Position numbers and translations under genes: made by a program. This document shows positions 49,201 through 57,305 of a DNA stretch of 64,000 bases, one piece after another. The DNA lies in IMG/VR virus record IMGVR_UViG_3300046791_000499, positions 62,001 through 126,000 of that record; one strand, 5' to 3'. The notes below the pieces were generated by a model. It worked only from the letters and a program-made list of their open reading frames with translations. It ran no database searches and was not told the origin of the DNA. Each line of letters begins with the position of its first letter. Positions within the stretch are counted from its first letter, which is position 1. The DNA comes from a virus.

Positions 49201-49228
49201 TTCAGAGCAGACGCCAATGCGGTAGGCT
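49201..49228 (+). promoter_or_regulatory. promoter-like TTCAGA-N16-TAGGCT before the portal gene
   Basis: A weak -35-like TTCAGA (49201-49206) and -10-like TAGGCT (49223-49228) end 7 nt before the GTG at 49236. The same TAGGCT appears at the same place before the Panacea gene. It would give a nearly leaderless portal transcript. Confidence 0.35.
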
Positions 49229-49235
49229 ATCCCGC

Positions 49236-51494
49236 GTGCGCGACGCTCGGCAGGATGGACTCGTCAATGCGGTCACCGGTCTCGGGGACGACGAGATCGA
49301 CCTCCGGCTGCACACCCACCGGATCCCGTCGTATCAGCGATCGGTCTACGAGTACGAGTCGGAGTGGCGCGACAACGCCTACGCCCAACGCGAGGTCAGC
49401 CAGGTTTCTGGCGACATCTTCCGCGAGGGGCTCGACCTCATCAACGTCAAACCCGAAGCGATCGACATCGGCGCTCTCAAGAGCTGGCTCGAGGGGGACA
49501 CTACTCCCAACCCCGACGGATCGATCAACCGCACGGAGGGCCTGCTCAATTACGCAGAAAAGCTCATCGAGCAGGGTGACAAGGTCGGCGGGGCTGCCCT
49601 CTACGTGATCGTCGACGACGGCTTGGATCCCGTCCACCCGCTCGACTGGCGCCGGATCCAGCGGGTCGTCGCCTGGGTCGTCCTCGATCGGTCCGAGATC
49701 GTGCCCTACATCTCCGAGGGCATGGGCATGGAGCCCGAGTATTGGATGCTTTCCGACGTGCTCTCGACCGCGAAGGTCCAGGGCGGCAAACGGCAAGCGC
49801 TGCGGCCCGGTCAGGTCATCCATCACACCCGGCTTTGGCGACACAAGGGGATCCCGCTGAGCGCCCGCGAGGAACGACTCCGGCAGTTCTGGGGCGGGTC
49901 CGTGCTCGAGGTCAACTGGGATGCCCGCCGCGCGATCGAGGAGGGGACCACCTACGCGAACACCTACCTCCATCGCGCCAGCATGATCCACGTGTCGCTC
50001 GCCGAACTGAACGAGATCTACGGGGCCAAGGATCCAGAGACTGGACAGGAGATCGGGACCGAAGTCATCGACCGGCGCATGCGGCAGTTCCGGCGCATTG
50101 CCTCGACCTTGGACATCATGCTGACCGATGGCGGCCGGCAGGGGTCGAAGTCGTCTGACGGGCTCACGGAAATCCAAGGCCGCAACCCGGACAAGGTCGA
50201 GAGCGTCGTCGAACGCACCGGTGATCTGATCCCGATCGTCGAGTTGAACCGGACCCAATGGCAGAGCGGCTGGGGGGCCCCGCGCGAGATCGCATTCGGC
50301 GAGCAAACGAGCGCCCTGCGTGGTGGCGACAGCAAAGGGGCTTGGCAGTCCTGGCAAGGTACGATCGATCTCAAGCGCAAGAAGAAGCGCGTCATCGGCT
50401 TGGTCAACTGGATGCTGACGATCACGTTCGCCTCCCGCGAGGGCCCGACGCACGGCTTGATTCCCACGCAATGGGAGCAGCAATGGCGCCCGCTTCATGT
50501 CCCGTCGGCGATGGAGAAGGCCACGATCGACAAGGCCCGTGCCGACGCCGACAACGCCAGGATCGGGACGCAGGTGGTCACGGCCGAAGAGGTCCGGCAG
50601 CAGCGGATCGTCAACGGCGACGTCGAAGGTCAGCTCACCGTCACCGAAGTGCCGAACTCCGAGAAGGTCACGATCGTCCCGCCAGCTCATGTCGGTATCG
50701 CCAAGGCGATGCTCGACGGTGCGATGGCCGTTGCGACTGGCCAGATCACCAAGGAGTTCTACGCCCGGTACCTGCTGGCGATCGACGGCGCGCGGTTCAC
50801 CGAAGAGGAGGCCAATCGCATCGCCGATCAGGCGGCGGCTGGGATCGTTCCGGGAGCGGCGGCGGCCGAGGTCACCACCGACTCGGCGTCTCCCGTTACC
50901 GCGGCCACCGTCATGGCTTCGGGGGGCCAGGTTGCGCAGGGCAAGATGGCCCCGGAGTTCTTCGAAGAGGCGCTGCAGACCCTCGACCCCGAGCAGTTCG
51001 ATCCCGAGACGGCAGCTCGGCTGCGCGCGGCAGCGGAAGGGAACGATCCTGACGCGCCCGCGCTCCCGCCCGACGCCCCGCTGGTCGCCCCAGTTGGAGC
51101 AGCCACGGCAGTCGCACCAGCCCTGCCGACGACCGACGCCGCGACGCCCGAGGGTCAGCCATCGCCCGCCCCAGCCGCGCCCATCGAGCCCAAGGCCAAC
51201 CCCTTCGCCGTACTCGCCGAGATCCCCGACGATCTCATGACACCCGAGCAGATCGTGGCGGAGATCAAGCTACGCACGCCGCTCCCGATCACCACTCGCC
51301 ACGTCCATGCGATCGCCAAGAAGCACGCGGTCAGGCGCGGGAAGATCAGCGGGGTCACGGGGTACTCGGCCGGCGACGTCGCCACCGCGCTCGCTCGCGA
51401 CAACGGGCTACTCCCGCCGGCTGCCGAAGTCGACGAACCCGTGGTCGATGAGTCGCTGGTCGATGGTGGCGAGCCAGAGCCCCTGGTCGAGTAG
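49236..51494 (+). CDS. portal protein (DUF1073-like), 752 aa
   Basis: The N-terminal RQDGLVNAVTGLG, GLDLINVKPEAIDIGALKSW, AALYVIVDDG and the central FWGGSVLEVNWDARRAIEEG, KGAWQSWQGTIDLKRKKKRV fit DUF1073 phage portals. The dodecameric portal forms the DNA entry vertex. After an Ala/Pro-rich linker (about 590-665) there is an extra C-terminal domain (MTPEQIVAEIKLRTPLPITT, then GKISGVTGYSAGDVATALAR) that looks like a small helical DNA- or protein-binding module. It lies on the opposite strand to the capsid genes, which is unusual. GTG at 49191 is an alternative start. Confidence 0.85.
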   Translation: MRDARQDGLVNAVTGLGDDEIDLRLHTHRIPSYQRSVYEYESEWRDNAYAQREVSQVSGDIFREGLDLINVKPEAIDIGALKSWLEGDTTPNPDGSINRTEGLLNYAEKLIEQGDKVGGAALYVIVDDGLDPVHPLDWRRIQRVVAWVVLDRSEIVPYISEGMGMEPEYWMLSDVLSTAKVQGGKRQALRPGQVIHHTRLWRHKGIPLSAREERLRQFWGGSVLEVNWDARRAIEEGTTYANTYLHRASMIHVSLAELNEIYGAKDPETGQEIGTEVIDRRMRQFRRIASTLDIMLTDGGRQGSKSSDGLTEIQGRNPDKVESVVERTGDLIPIVELNRTQWQSGWGAPREIAFGEQTSALRGGDSKGAWQSWQGTIDLKRKKKRVIGLVNWMLTITFASREGPTHGLIPTQWEQQWRPLHVPSAMEKATIDKARADADNARIGTQVVTAEEVRQQRIVNGDVEGQLTVTEVPNSEKVTIVPPAHVGIAKAMLDGAMAVATGQITKEFYARYLLAIDGARFTEEEANRIADQAAAGIVPGAAAAEVTTDSASPVTAATVMASGGQVAQGKMAPEFFEEALQTLDPEQFDPETAARLRAAAEGNDPDAPALPPDAPLVAPVGAATAVAPALPTTDAATPEGQPSPAPAAPIEPKANPFAVLAEIPDDLMTPEQIVAEIKLRTPLPITTRHVHAIAKKHAVRRGKISGVTGYSAGDVATALARDNGLLPPAAEVDEPVVDESLVDGGEPEPLVE

Positions 51495-51529
51495 GGGAAT
51501 CCGCCCGCGCATCGGACGGTCACCGCCGC

Positions 51530-51823
51530 GTGCGTCAGATGAAGGCCCACCGGTGCTCCGAGTGCAACGCCGTCTCCTACACGGGGCGCCCCGGCCTGTA
51601 CCCGGATCAGTGCATTCCCCACAAGGAGACCTGCTCGGTCTATCCGAGCGCCGGCCAGCGCCAAGTTCTGGCCGAGGCCGACCGGCAGCGACGGGTCGAT
51701 TTGGCGCGCACGACCACCGCTCGCCTGATCGAGCGTGGGTTCCTCTCGGCCGAGGTCCAGTTCGACGCGGTGAAGCTGAGCGCCAGCGATGCCGCGCGGC
51801 TGCTCGTCGACATCGGCGGCTGA
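51530..51823 (+). CDS. small zinc-binding protein, 97 aa
   Basis: CSECNAVSYTG at the N-terminus, then CIPHKETCSVY, together give a C-x2-C...C-x2-H...C pattern. A helical C-terminal half follows (LAEADRQRRVDLARTTTARL). The start is GTG at 51530, 35 nt after the portal stop, so it is probably co-transcribed with it. Confidence 0.6.
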   Translation: MRQMKAHRCSECNAVSYTGRPGLYPDQCIPHKETCSVYPSAGQRQVLAEADRQRRVDLARTTTARLIERGFLSAEVQFDAVKLSASDAARLLVDIGG

Positions 51824-51824
51824 C

Positions 51825-52898
51825 CTACCTCGCGCCCTGCCGGATGCCCAAGCGCCGGCCAAGCTGCTGGCCCACATGTCGAGCGTGCTGGCGCCGTCGT
51901 GGGTCCCGGGCTCGCTCGGCTTCGGCCATGGCTTCGAGAGCCTCGCCAACGATCTCGGCCGTTGGGCGGTGGCCGATCTCGAACGTGACGGGTTCGGCCC
52001 CGCCAAACGCGACGGTGTAGGTTCCGGCGGTTGCAGCACTGGCCACGACGGTCGTCACGGGACCGCGCGGCTCGTTGAACATGCGCTCGAGTTCGTCGCG
52101 TATCTGCGTGGTCGTCCGGCCCTCGCCGGCCTCGGGGACCGAGTACTCGTGCTCGCGCCCGTTGATCGAGATCGTGTAGATGCCGGGCTCGAGGTAGGCC
52201 GCCTTCGCTCGAGCAGCCTCCAACCAGTGCAAGAGCAAGACGACCTCGCCGGTGCCGTCTTGGATCTCATCGTCCTCGGACCAGCGGATGCCCCACGCGA
52301 GCGCGAGCCCGGCCGGGCAGCCGCTCGCGAGCCGACGATCAGCCTCGACCTGCAGGTTGGCCATCGCGGCGCCGAAGTCGACGGCCGTCAGGAACGCTTG
52401 CGCGAGCGTCACGTGCTCGCGGCCGGTGCCGTCACACGCCTGGCATGGCCGCGATGCTCGGACCACGACGTGTGCTTGCCGTCGTGGTTGGCGCGTGCGT
52501 GGGCGCTTCTCCAGTACGGTGGTCCACCCGCGGCGCCCGTAGGACTGAACGCTCCCACGCGCACGGATCAAGCAGCCCTGGCCCTCCCATTCATCCTGCG
52601 CCCACTCGATCGCTACCAGCTTCCTGGAGCCGCTCCGAGCGAGGCAAGCCGGGCACGGTCCGACGTCGAGCGTCCCGACGTCGAGTTCGACGAGCAGCGC
52701 CCACGCGAGCGCGATCGGTGGCGGCATCGTCCACGTGGCTGGCCCTGCTCCGAGCAGCATGACGCGGATCCCCTCGCGCACCGAGAAGACCTGCCAGCGG
52801 CTCTTGGTCTCCCTCACGTCGAGCGCGAGCCAGCACCCGCGACCACGAGCCCATCGCTCGAGCACGTCCTGCTGCGCCTCGTGTGTGGCGATCGTCAC
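51825..52898 (-). CDS. chimeric accessory protein with sheath-like Ig segment, 357 aa
   Basis: Residues 1-230 belong to the Trp/zinc-knuckle accessory family: ALAWALLVELDVGTLDVGPC, C82/C85, CQACDGTG at 152-159. Residues 235-310 (YTISINGREHEYSVPEAGEG, RTTTQIRDELERMF, TYTVAFGGAEPVTFEI) align with the Ig-like insertion of the sheath at 25464-26840 (HTVSINGTLAATFA, TTTQIKDGLVAAF). The C-terminus is a charged helix. The start is GTG at 52898, overlapping the upstream stop as GTGA. Another example of a tail-protein piece attached to an accessory protein. Confidence 0.6.
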   Translation of the reverse strand: MTIATHEAQQDVLERWARGRGCWLALDVRETKSRWQVFSVREGIRVMLLGAGPATWTMPPPIALAWALLVELDVGTLDVGPCPACLARSGSRKLVAIEWAQDEWEGQGCLIRARGSVQSYGRRGWTTVLEKRPRTRQPRRQAHVVVRASRPCQACDGTGREHVTLAQAFLTAVDFGAAMANLQVEADRRLASGCPAGLALAWGIRWSEDDEIQDGTGEVVLLLHWLEAARAKAAYLEPGIYTISINGREHEYSVPEAGEGRTTTQIRDELERMFNEPRGPVTTVVASAATAGTYTVAFGGAEPVTFEIGHRPTAEIVGEALEAMAEAERARDPRRRQHARHVGQQLGRRLGIRQGAR

Positions 52899-53587
52899 TC
52901 GGTCTGCTCCTGCGCCGCTTTGGCTGCTCGCAGCAGCGCAATCACGGCCACCTTTCGCCATTCCGTGATCGGTGGAAGCCCTGCGATCTCGAGGCGTGGC
53001 GTCGCCAGCCAACACGCGAGACCGTCACCGAGCGGATCGCCGAGCCAGAGCCGTGCGTCTGCGAAGACGGAGAGCGCTTCCCTGGCCACGCTCATGTTCT
53101 GCCAGGTCTCCAGCACGAGCCGCGCGACCTCGCTGGTGATCCCGCCCTCGCCGTCGCACTGCGGACACGGCCTCCTTCGCTTCGCAGGATCGTCAGGGTC
53201 TCGCTCCCACCCGAGCCCCGCTGCCTCGCCGAGCAGCGGCACGTCGGCCGGCATTCGCTTCCACTTCGAGCCCGCGCATGTGCGGCACCCCATGGTGACC
53301 TTCGCGTTCGTCTCCAGCGCCCAGGCCCACAGGAGCAGAACGTCAGCGTCGCCGCATGGCCAGCACTTGCCGAGCCCGAAGATGATCAGGGGTGGCGGGG
53401 CTGAGCTTGGTCCTGGATCTTGGACGTGCCAGCCTCGTGGGCGCGAGCGTTCATGGGCTCCGACGGCGAAGCGACGGCCTGACGTTGCTGCCCACGAGAC
53501 CACCGCAAGGGCGGCCATCTCGTCGTCGGGCTCGCGCTCGCCAGCGCCCAGGCTCTCGATCAGCTCGTCGATGGTGAGGCTAGTCAT
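52895..53587 (-). CDS. Trp/zinc-knuckle accessory protein, 230 aa
   Basis: Same family style as its neighbours: GKCWPCG, LLLWAWALETNAKVTMGCRT with CAGSKW, and CPQCDGEGG, giving three CxxC pairs. The remainder is helical (AREALSVFADARLWLGDPLG, DGLACWLATPRLEIAGLP). Function unknown. The ATG at 53587 overlaps the end of the upstream gene by 8 nt. Confidence 0.6.
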   Translation of the reverse strand: MTSLTIDELIESLGAGEREPDDEMAALAVVSWAATSGRRFAVGAHERSRPRGWHVQDPGPSSAPPPLIIFGLGKCWPCGDADVLLLWAWALETNAKVTMGCRTCAGSKWKRMPADVPLLGEAAGLGWERDPDDPAKRRRPCPQCDGEGGITSEVARLVLETWQNMSVAREALSVFADARLWLGDPLGDGLACWLATPRLEIAGLPPITEWRKVAVIALLRAAKAAQEQTE

Positions 53588-54344
53588 CGGTGCCCGGGTA
53601 GAGCGGCTCGCCGCGCGCTCGTGCCGAAGCCTGTCGGGCCGCGAGCTGATCGCCCTGGTAGCCGGCGCCGCTGTAGGGGCTCAGGCCGGCTCGGTCTTGC
53701 GGCGTCTGGTCCTTCGTGCGCTCGCCTTTCGGCAGACCCGCGGCCGACTTTCGAAGTTTGGCCTTGCCCGATGGACGCACGCGGACCTGCTTGCGCTTGT
53801 TCTCCCTGTCCACCCAGTGGCTCCCCTCGACCACGTACGCGCGGCCGTCGACGTCGAGCCAGTCGCCGTCCTTGGTCTTGCGTGGCGCCCACACGATCCC
53901 TCCACGCTTCTCGAACACGAGCCGATCGGTCAGCGCTTCCAAGGCAGCCGCGGCCGCTGGGGCTTCGAGCCCTTCGCCCATGAGCCAATCCACGATGTAG
54001 ATTCCGAGCGGGTCGCCATTGAACTGGAGAGCATCCGCGCGAACGAGCAAGGAGGCGCGCTCGCGGCTGTAGTCACGCGAGTAGTCGCCGGCTCGGAGCA
54101 TGGCGAGGTTGATGTCGATGACCTCGCGCCCGGATGCGACCTGTGAGATCTGCGGCGTGTCCCGGGTGTAGCAGGCCGCGCAGCCACCGAGCAGCACGCG
54201 GACGTTGCTGCGGTTCGCCCACACGTCGACGTAGCGTAGGTTGCGTTGTCGAGCACGAGCGATGAACACGGGATCGATGAACGTGCCTTCGTCGAGAGCA
54301 TGCGTCGAGCCATTGCAGAACGTGCACTTGCCGACATCGATCAT
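53580..54344 (-). CDS. Trp/zinc-knuckle accessory protein, N-terminus displaced, 254 aa
   Basis: CTFCNGS and CAACYT knuckles near residues 7-13 and 61-66, then INLAMLRAGDYSRDYSRERA, a WVDRENKRKQVRVRPSGKAK basic region and a disordered tail. The family-like sequence WREPDPHARVLWALVNGAQL reads on in the same frame upstream to about 54436, but no start codon exists there. The first usable ATG is 54344, overlapping the upstream stop (ATGA). The gene therefore seems to have lost its original beginning through a frameshift. Confidence 0.5.
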   Translation of the reverse strand: MIDVGKCTFCNGSTHALDEGTFIDPVFIARARQRNLRYVDVWANRSNVRVLLGGCAACYTRDTPQISQVASGREVIDINLAMLRAGDYSRDYSRERASLLVRADALQFNGDPLGIYIVDWLMGEGLEAPAAAAALEALTDRLVFEKRGGIVWAPRKTKDGDWLDVDGRAYVVEGSHWVDRENKRKQVRVRPSGKAKLRKSAAGLPKGERTKDQTPQDRAGLSPYSGAGYQGDQLAARQASARARGEPLYPGTDD

Positions 54345-54904
54345 CCCGAGCTGCGCGCCATTGACCAGCGCCCACAGGACCCGAGCGTGTGGATCCGGCT
54401 CTCGCCAGATCGCGGTCCCCTCGGAGGAGACGAACTCAGCGGGTGAAGGCGTTGCGCAAGGCGAGTTCGGTGGCGTCGTGGCCAGGCAGGTTGGAGCGCC
54501 ATCCGATCCTCCTTGCGGCGGTGCGCGATCACTTCGTCCATAACCTCGCCAAGAACCCGCGCACCCTCGGCGATGAAGGCCGCGTCGAACGATGCCGGGA
54601 GCATGGCTGCGAGCCTCTCGTCGAGCAGCCGGCGGACCTCGTCGGCGTCTGCCTCGGTGGCGGCGAGACCCTCGGCCGAGAACCGCTTCTCGAGCGGCGA
54701 CATGAAGGGGTCCGGCAGCACCGCCCAAGCCACGAACAGCCCACCGGTGGTCAGGATCTCGAGCAAGCAGCCTCGCGCCTCCGGGCTGTCGACCCCGTGT
54801 GCACGCTCGGCAACCCGCCACCGTCGCTCCATCCCGACGCGAGCGCCGTGCCGGGCGAGCCACGTCAGGATGCGGGCACGTAGTTCGTCGGCGCTGGCCG
54901 CCAT
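54341..54904 (-). CDS. hypothetical protein, probably frameshifted near its C-terminus, 187 aa
   Basis: Residues 1-128 are clearly protein-like (ADELRARILTWLARHGARVG, AEADADEVRRLLDERLAAML, ARVLGEVMDEVIAHRR). After about 54520 the frame turns to noise, while the +1 frame gives GWRSNLPGHDATELALRNAF and a stop at about 54437. One base too many near the AAGGAGG at about 54515-54521 would explain this. The displaced frame then runs into the ATG of the next gene. Either a real mutation or an assembly error. Confidence 0.5.
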   Translation of the reverse strand: MAASADELRARILTWLARHGARVGMERRWRVAERAHGVDSPEARGCLLEILTTGGLFVAWAVLPDPFMSPLEKRFSAEGLAATEADADEVRRLLDERLAAMLPASFDAAFIAEGARVLGEVMDEVIAHRRKEDRMALQPAWPRRHRTRLAQRLHPLSSSPPRGPRSGESRIHTLGSCGRWSMARSSG

Positions 54905-56577
54905 CAATCCCACCGATCCAGGTTGTAGGCCGCGACCATCCCCGTGGTCGTGGTCACGCGAAAGGACGCGGCCGACCAGGACGATGCGCTACCAGAGAGG
55001 CTCAGCCCGCACGCGGTGGACTCGCTCTTGCCGGTGATCTCCGACCGCTGCATGTACTCCTCCAACGTGCTGCGGATCGAGTGGTACTCCGAGCGCAGGA
55101 TCTCGACAAAGAAACCGCCGCCCGCGAGGTGGCCGACGTCGCGAGCCCCGTCGAGGATGGCGATCACGCCGTTGCCGTCCTGGGTCCGACTGTTCCCGTA
55201 CCACTGAGCAGGCTGCAGCGTGAACGCATTGACCTTCACCCAGCCGGGCTTGAGGTTCCACTTCGCCGGCATCGAGCCGTCCCTGTAGACGTACGCCGAC
55301 GCCGGGTTGCGCTTGTCCTCGCGGTCCCACTGGATGATCGGTGGGGCCTCTGGATTGGTCGCCGTCACGATCGCGCAGTAGCTGTTGGCCATCGTGGTGA
55401 CCTGGTACTCGACGTGCGCAGCTTCGGGCAGCACGGTGGCCGCGAACTTCGTCCACGTCATCCTGACGGCGGGCAGCGTCATGGCTCGGGCGACCCGGCC
55501 TTCGTGCTGCTGAGCCGCTTCGAGCAGATGCCCGAACACCGGCGCGTGCGGGTTCGGCTTGGGCTCTCGCGTCGGTGGAAGCTGCGGGCGCCACAGCGCG
55601 TCGACCTCCTCGAGTTTGGCGAAGCGGCGCTCGAGCGAGCCGGCCGTGCGCAGAACCTCGATGATCTTCTCGGCCTGCTTGATGTTGCCGACGCTCGGCG
55701 GTGCTTGGGGGCGCAGATACAGCGACGGATCCATCTTCGCGTCGAACCGCTTCTTGATCGCGTCGAAGCCCAGGCCGGTCTCGATGTCTTCGAGCAGCGT
55801 CCCGATCATGCCCGAGCGCACGTGGCAGAACCCAGCCGGTGCATCAGCGACGGCGAGCCAGGTCACGGTGTTGGACGCGGGAGTGACCCACTGCGGTTTG
55901 CCAACCTCAACCCGTTCGGTAGCCCGCGCCTCGTACAGATCGAGCAGCCACTTGGCCACGCCGACGCACTTCTCCGCGCGGTAGAGCCGGCCCGATGCGA
56001 GCAGTTCGTTCGCCGTGCGGACGGTCGAGAGCGAGAAGTCTCCGAACGATCGACTGAGCATCTCGTAGTCCTTGCGCTTTTCGGCCATGACCTGGTCGGC
56101 GTTCTTGGTCTCCGAGCGGTTGGCGTGCCTCGACGCTGCCTGCACGGAGAAGTGCGACCAGTTGCCCGTGACCGCGGTGCCGAGGTTCAACTGCTTGGTC
56201 AGGAACACGCCGGTGATCTTGGAGCGTGCAACCGCGCGGGTGAGCTGCGCGAAGGCTTCTCCGAGGCCATCGACGTAGAGGCCAGGCACCGACCACAGCG
56301 CGGAGCGAACCCGTCCGTCCACGATCACGGCGAGCCCGCCGAAACGCTCGACGAATTGCTGGCAGGCGCGGCATTTGTAGTGCTGGCGCCGGTCGGGCTC
56401 GAGGCTCGCGAGGAACAGGTTCCACAGGCTTGGGCCGGACGCGTCCGTGGTGAACAGCGGCACGTCCTGGGTGAGCACGGCGAAGTGCTCTTGCACCCGA
56501 ACGAGCGCGTGGTCGTAGTCTTGAAGGTGGTCGCCAGGAGCGGTTGGAGTGACAGGTTGGCCAGATAGATGGGTCAT
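54904..56577 (-). CDS. large conserved hypothetical protein, 557 aa
   Basis: The N-terminal part has a knuckle (YKCRACQQFVERFGGLAVIV) and DGLGEAFAQLTRAVARSKIT. The middle is helical (AEKRKDYEMLSRSFGDFSLS, IKQAEKIIEVLRTAGSLERR). The C-terminal 200 residues are beta-rich (FAATVLPEAAHVEYQVTTMA, YVYRDGSMPAKWNLKPGWVK). I recall similar proteins in other phages without a function. It is the largest gene of this operon after the HerA-like ATPase. The stop and the downstream ATG form TGATG. Confidence 0.6.
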   Translation of the reverse strand: MTHLSGQPVTPTAPGDHLQDYDHALVRVQEHFAVLTQDVPLFTTDASGPSLWNLFLASLEPDRRQHYKCRACQQFVERFGGLAVIVDGRVRSALWSVPGLYVDGLGEAFAQLTRAVARSKITGVFLTKQLNLGTAVTGNWSHFSVQAASRHANRSETKNADQVMAEKRKDYEMLSRSFGDFSLSTVRTANELLASGRLYRAEKCVGVAKWLLDLYEARATERVEVGKPQWVTPASNTVTWLAVADAPAGFCHVRSGMIGTLLEDIETGLGFDAIKKRFDAKMDPSLYLRPQAPPSVGNIKQAEKIIEVLRTAGSLERRFAKLEEVDALWRPQLPPTREPKPNPHAPVFGHLLEAAQQHEGRVARAMTLPAVRMTWTKFAATVLPEAAHVEYQVTTMANSYCAIVTATNPEAPPIIQWDREDKRNPASAYVYRDGSMPAKWNLKPGWVKVNAFTLQPAQWYGNSRTQDGNGVIAILDGARDVGHLAGGGFFVEILRSEYHSIRSTLEEYMQRSEITGKSESTACGLSLSGSASSWSAASFRVTTTTGMVAAYNLDRWD

Positions 56578-57065
56578 CGTTCGTTCTCTCGATTGGTTTG
56601 ATTCTCGGGCTTGGGCACGACGCCGGACCGTGCGTCACGAAGGCGCTGCGCCATCTCGTGCCGGCCCTCGACAACGAGGCCACCGAACAGTCCAGCTCGA
56701 ACGACCTTCGCCGCGTCTCGCTGCTCATACTCGGGGCCCGAGTACGGGCGTGGCTCGATCATGCTCGGCAGCACCGCGAGCACGACGCGCTCCCACAGGC
56801 GAAGATCGTCGAGGTCCGTCAGCAGGTCGCGCGTGCTCGGCTCGTGAGCGCTGCGATCCTGGACCTTGGCGGCCACGCTGGCAGCGACGCTCGGGTCCAG
56901 GCCGTAGATGAACTCGCACCACGTCGCGTACGTGAAGCGCGTTTCGTCCTTGCTATAGAGCGAATGCCACACATTCCACGCGGGCTTGTTGTAGCCCGGT
57001 TGCTCCTTGGCGCGGTCCCACGCTGACAGGAATGTGAGCAGCTCGGGATCTGCTTTGGCGGTCAT
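56574..57065 (-). CDS. hypothetical protein, 163 aa
   Basis: Helical protein with Trp residues (ELLTFLSAWDRAKEQPGYNK, WHSLYSKDETRFTYATWCEF, LRLWERVVLAVLPSMIEPRP). No family recognised. The ATG at 57065 overlaps the upstream stop. Confidence 0.55.
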   Translation of the reverse strand: MTAKADPELLTFLSAWDRAKEQPGYNKPAWNVWHSLYSKDETRFTYATWCEFIYGLDPSVAASVAAKVQDRSAHEPSTRDLLTDLDDLRLWERVVLAVLPSMIEPRPYSGPEYEQRDAAKVVRAGLFGGLVVEGRHEMAQRLRDARSGVVPKPENQTNRENER

Positions 57066-57277
57066 AACCACCCCTGCTTGGTTGCGCACCAGTACGCGAC
57101 CACCAAGGCGGCGCAGACGAACGCAAACCGAGCGACGGCGCTGGGGAAAGGCTGCGAGAGCCGTACCGTTCGACCGGCGAACAGCTCCGGCTTGCCGAAG
57201 ATGCGAAAGTTCCACGCCTGCCACAGCGCGAGGCAGATGACGAAGAACGAGGCGAGAGCGATCCATGGGTGGGTCAT
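57062..57277 (-). CDS. two-pass membrane protein, 71 aa
   Basis: Two hydrophobic helices (WIALASFFVICLALWQAW near 5-22 and ARFAFVCAALVVAYWC near 48-64) with short loops; the layout of a small inner-membrane protein such as a holin or exclusion protein. The ATG at 57277 is preceded by a modest AGGACCAAACCTA ribosome site. Confidence 0.55.
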   Translation of the reverse strand: MTHPWIALASFFVICLALWQAWNFRIFGKPELFAGRTVRLSQPFPSAVARFAFVCAALVVAYWCATKQGWL

Positions 57278-57305
57278 TAGGTTTGGTCCTTTCGTGGCCA
57301 GGTGT

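Noticed and set aside
49227-50690. Open frame of 487 codons on the minus strand
   Set aside because: It lies antisense to the portal gene and its sequence is rich in Asp/Arg/His/Pro, the usual mirror image of a GC-rich coding strand. No start or family support.
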